In this document: positions 52,950 to 53,255 of the stretch, piece by piece | How positions within the stretch are numbered: the first letter of the stretch is position 1 | Layout: each line of letters opens with the position of its first letter | NCBI RefSeq assembly: GCF_014904735.1 | Contig: NZ_JACZCR010000043.1 | Location: 1-53,255 of the forward strand | Reading direction: 5' to 3' | DNA length: 53,255 nt | DNA from: Microbulbifer hainanensis | Lineage (GTDB): Bacteria; Pseudomonadota; Gammaproteobacteria; Pseudomonadales; Cellvibrionaceae | Translations under genes and position numbers: made by a program | The notes under the pieces: generated by a model | Seen by the model: only the letters and a program-made list of their open reading frames with translations | Told to the model about the DNA's origin: nothing | Databases searched by the model: none

Positions 52950-53255
52950 CAGTTTGTTTCTCCTTTACAAACAAAAAACTTGGAGCGAGCAGAAATGTGC
53001 TCAAAACCGAAACAACCCAGTACGCAAAGCTGGAATAGAGCGCCATAACAACCTGAGCAAAAGTGGCAAAACCACTGACCCCGCACTGCTGGTCACCTTG
53101 TCTACCTTCACTCGATACGACGAAAATTTTTACCCTGCACTGAACATAAATCGATCAATTTGAGTGTATCGGTGAGATCGAATTTTTGAAGACAATCACT
53201 GGAATAAAGGCGCTGGGTACGTTTTTCTCGGAAAATTCATTGCTGCGCATAATTT
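52950..53255. other. Upstream region of the fimbrial operon
   Basis: AT-rich compared with the rest of the window. The minus strand gives the pilin A leader with AAAGGAGAA near 52970. I could not pick a promoter with confidence and see no coding region in it. Confidence 0.6.

Overview
The window is chromosomal DNA of high G+C, densely packed with genes on both strands. It looks like a marine gammaproteobacterium of the Cellvibrionales/Microbulbifer type. That placement is inference from gene content and protein flavour (rnr-rlmB and rpsF-rpsR-DUF2232-rplI-dnaB neighbourhoods, an epmA gene, an aspartate-semialdehyde polyamine route); there is no rRNA to test it. I found no integrase, transposase, CRISPR array, prophage or plasmid gene.

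Layout. 1-8.8 kb: the 3' part of epmA, a GNAT protein, cysE, srkA, an exported catalase-peroxidase (katG) with a peroxide-type operator candidate, a DUF3298 lipoprotein, a small membrane protein, an Asp/Glu racemase and a VOC protein. 8.9-14 kb: an amino-acid permease, a hypoxanthine-DNA glycosylase-like gene coupled to a GNAT and a membrane protein, an NTF2-like exported protein, a two-domain TlpA-like thioredoxin and a transglutaminase-like protein. 14.2-19.7 kb: acetyl-CoA metabolism, with acs, a cupin, an HDAC-family deacetylase, and an acetyl-CoA hydrolase/transferase fused to a GNAT domain. 19.8-21.8 kb: a LysE exporter and panC-panD. 22-29.5 kb: a polyamine cluster, speA - carboxy(nor)spermidine dehydrogenase - nspC - speB, bracketed by two exported DUF6515 paralogues. 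Together the four enzymes can turn arginine and aspartate semialdehyde into putrescine and spermidine or norspermidine without S-adenosylmethionine decarboxylase. 29.5-35.5 kb: a Tat-exported dienelactone hydrolase, a YcaQ-like DNA glycosylase, dnaB, rplI, a DUF2232 protein, rpsR and rpsF. The rpsF leader folds into an S6:S18-type autoregulatory hairpin.

35.6-43.3 kb: an accessory block separating rpsF from rlmB-rnr, which are adjacent in many gammaproteobacteria. It carries an ECF sigma/anti-sigma operon, with two near-identical promoter copies ahead of it, that continues into a secreted acidic coiled-coil protein and a TPR/beta-barrel outer-membrane protein. On the other strand are a subtilisin-like protease, a 2-oxoglutarate oxygenase, a MATE exporter and a decayed second copy of the oxygenase. 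43.4-47.5 kb: rlmB, rnr and two tandem identical tRNA-Leu(CAG) genes, each with its own promoter and terminator. 47.5-53.2 kb: a chaperone-usher fimbrial operon in the order pilin, pilin, chaperone, usher, tip subunit. It is visibly more AT-rich at its upstream end.

The parts most worth a second look are the ECF-controlled envelope operon with its duplicated promoter, the long structured RNA candidate inside the polyamine cluster, and the acs/deacetylase/GNAT-fusion neighbourhood.
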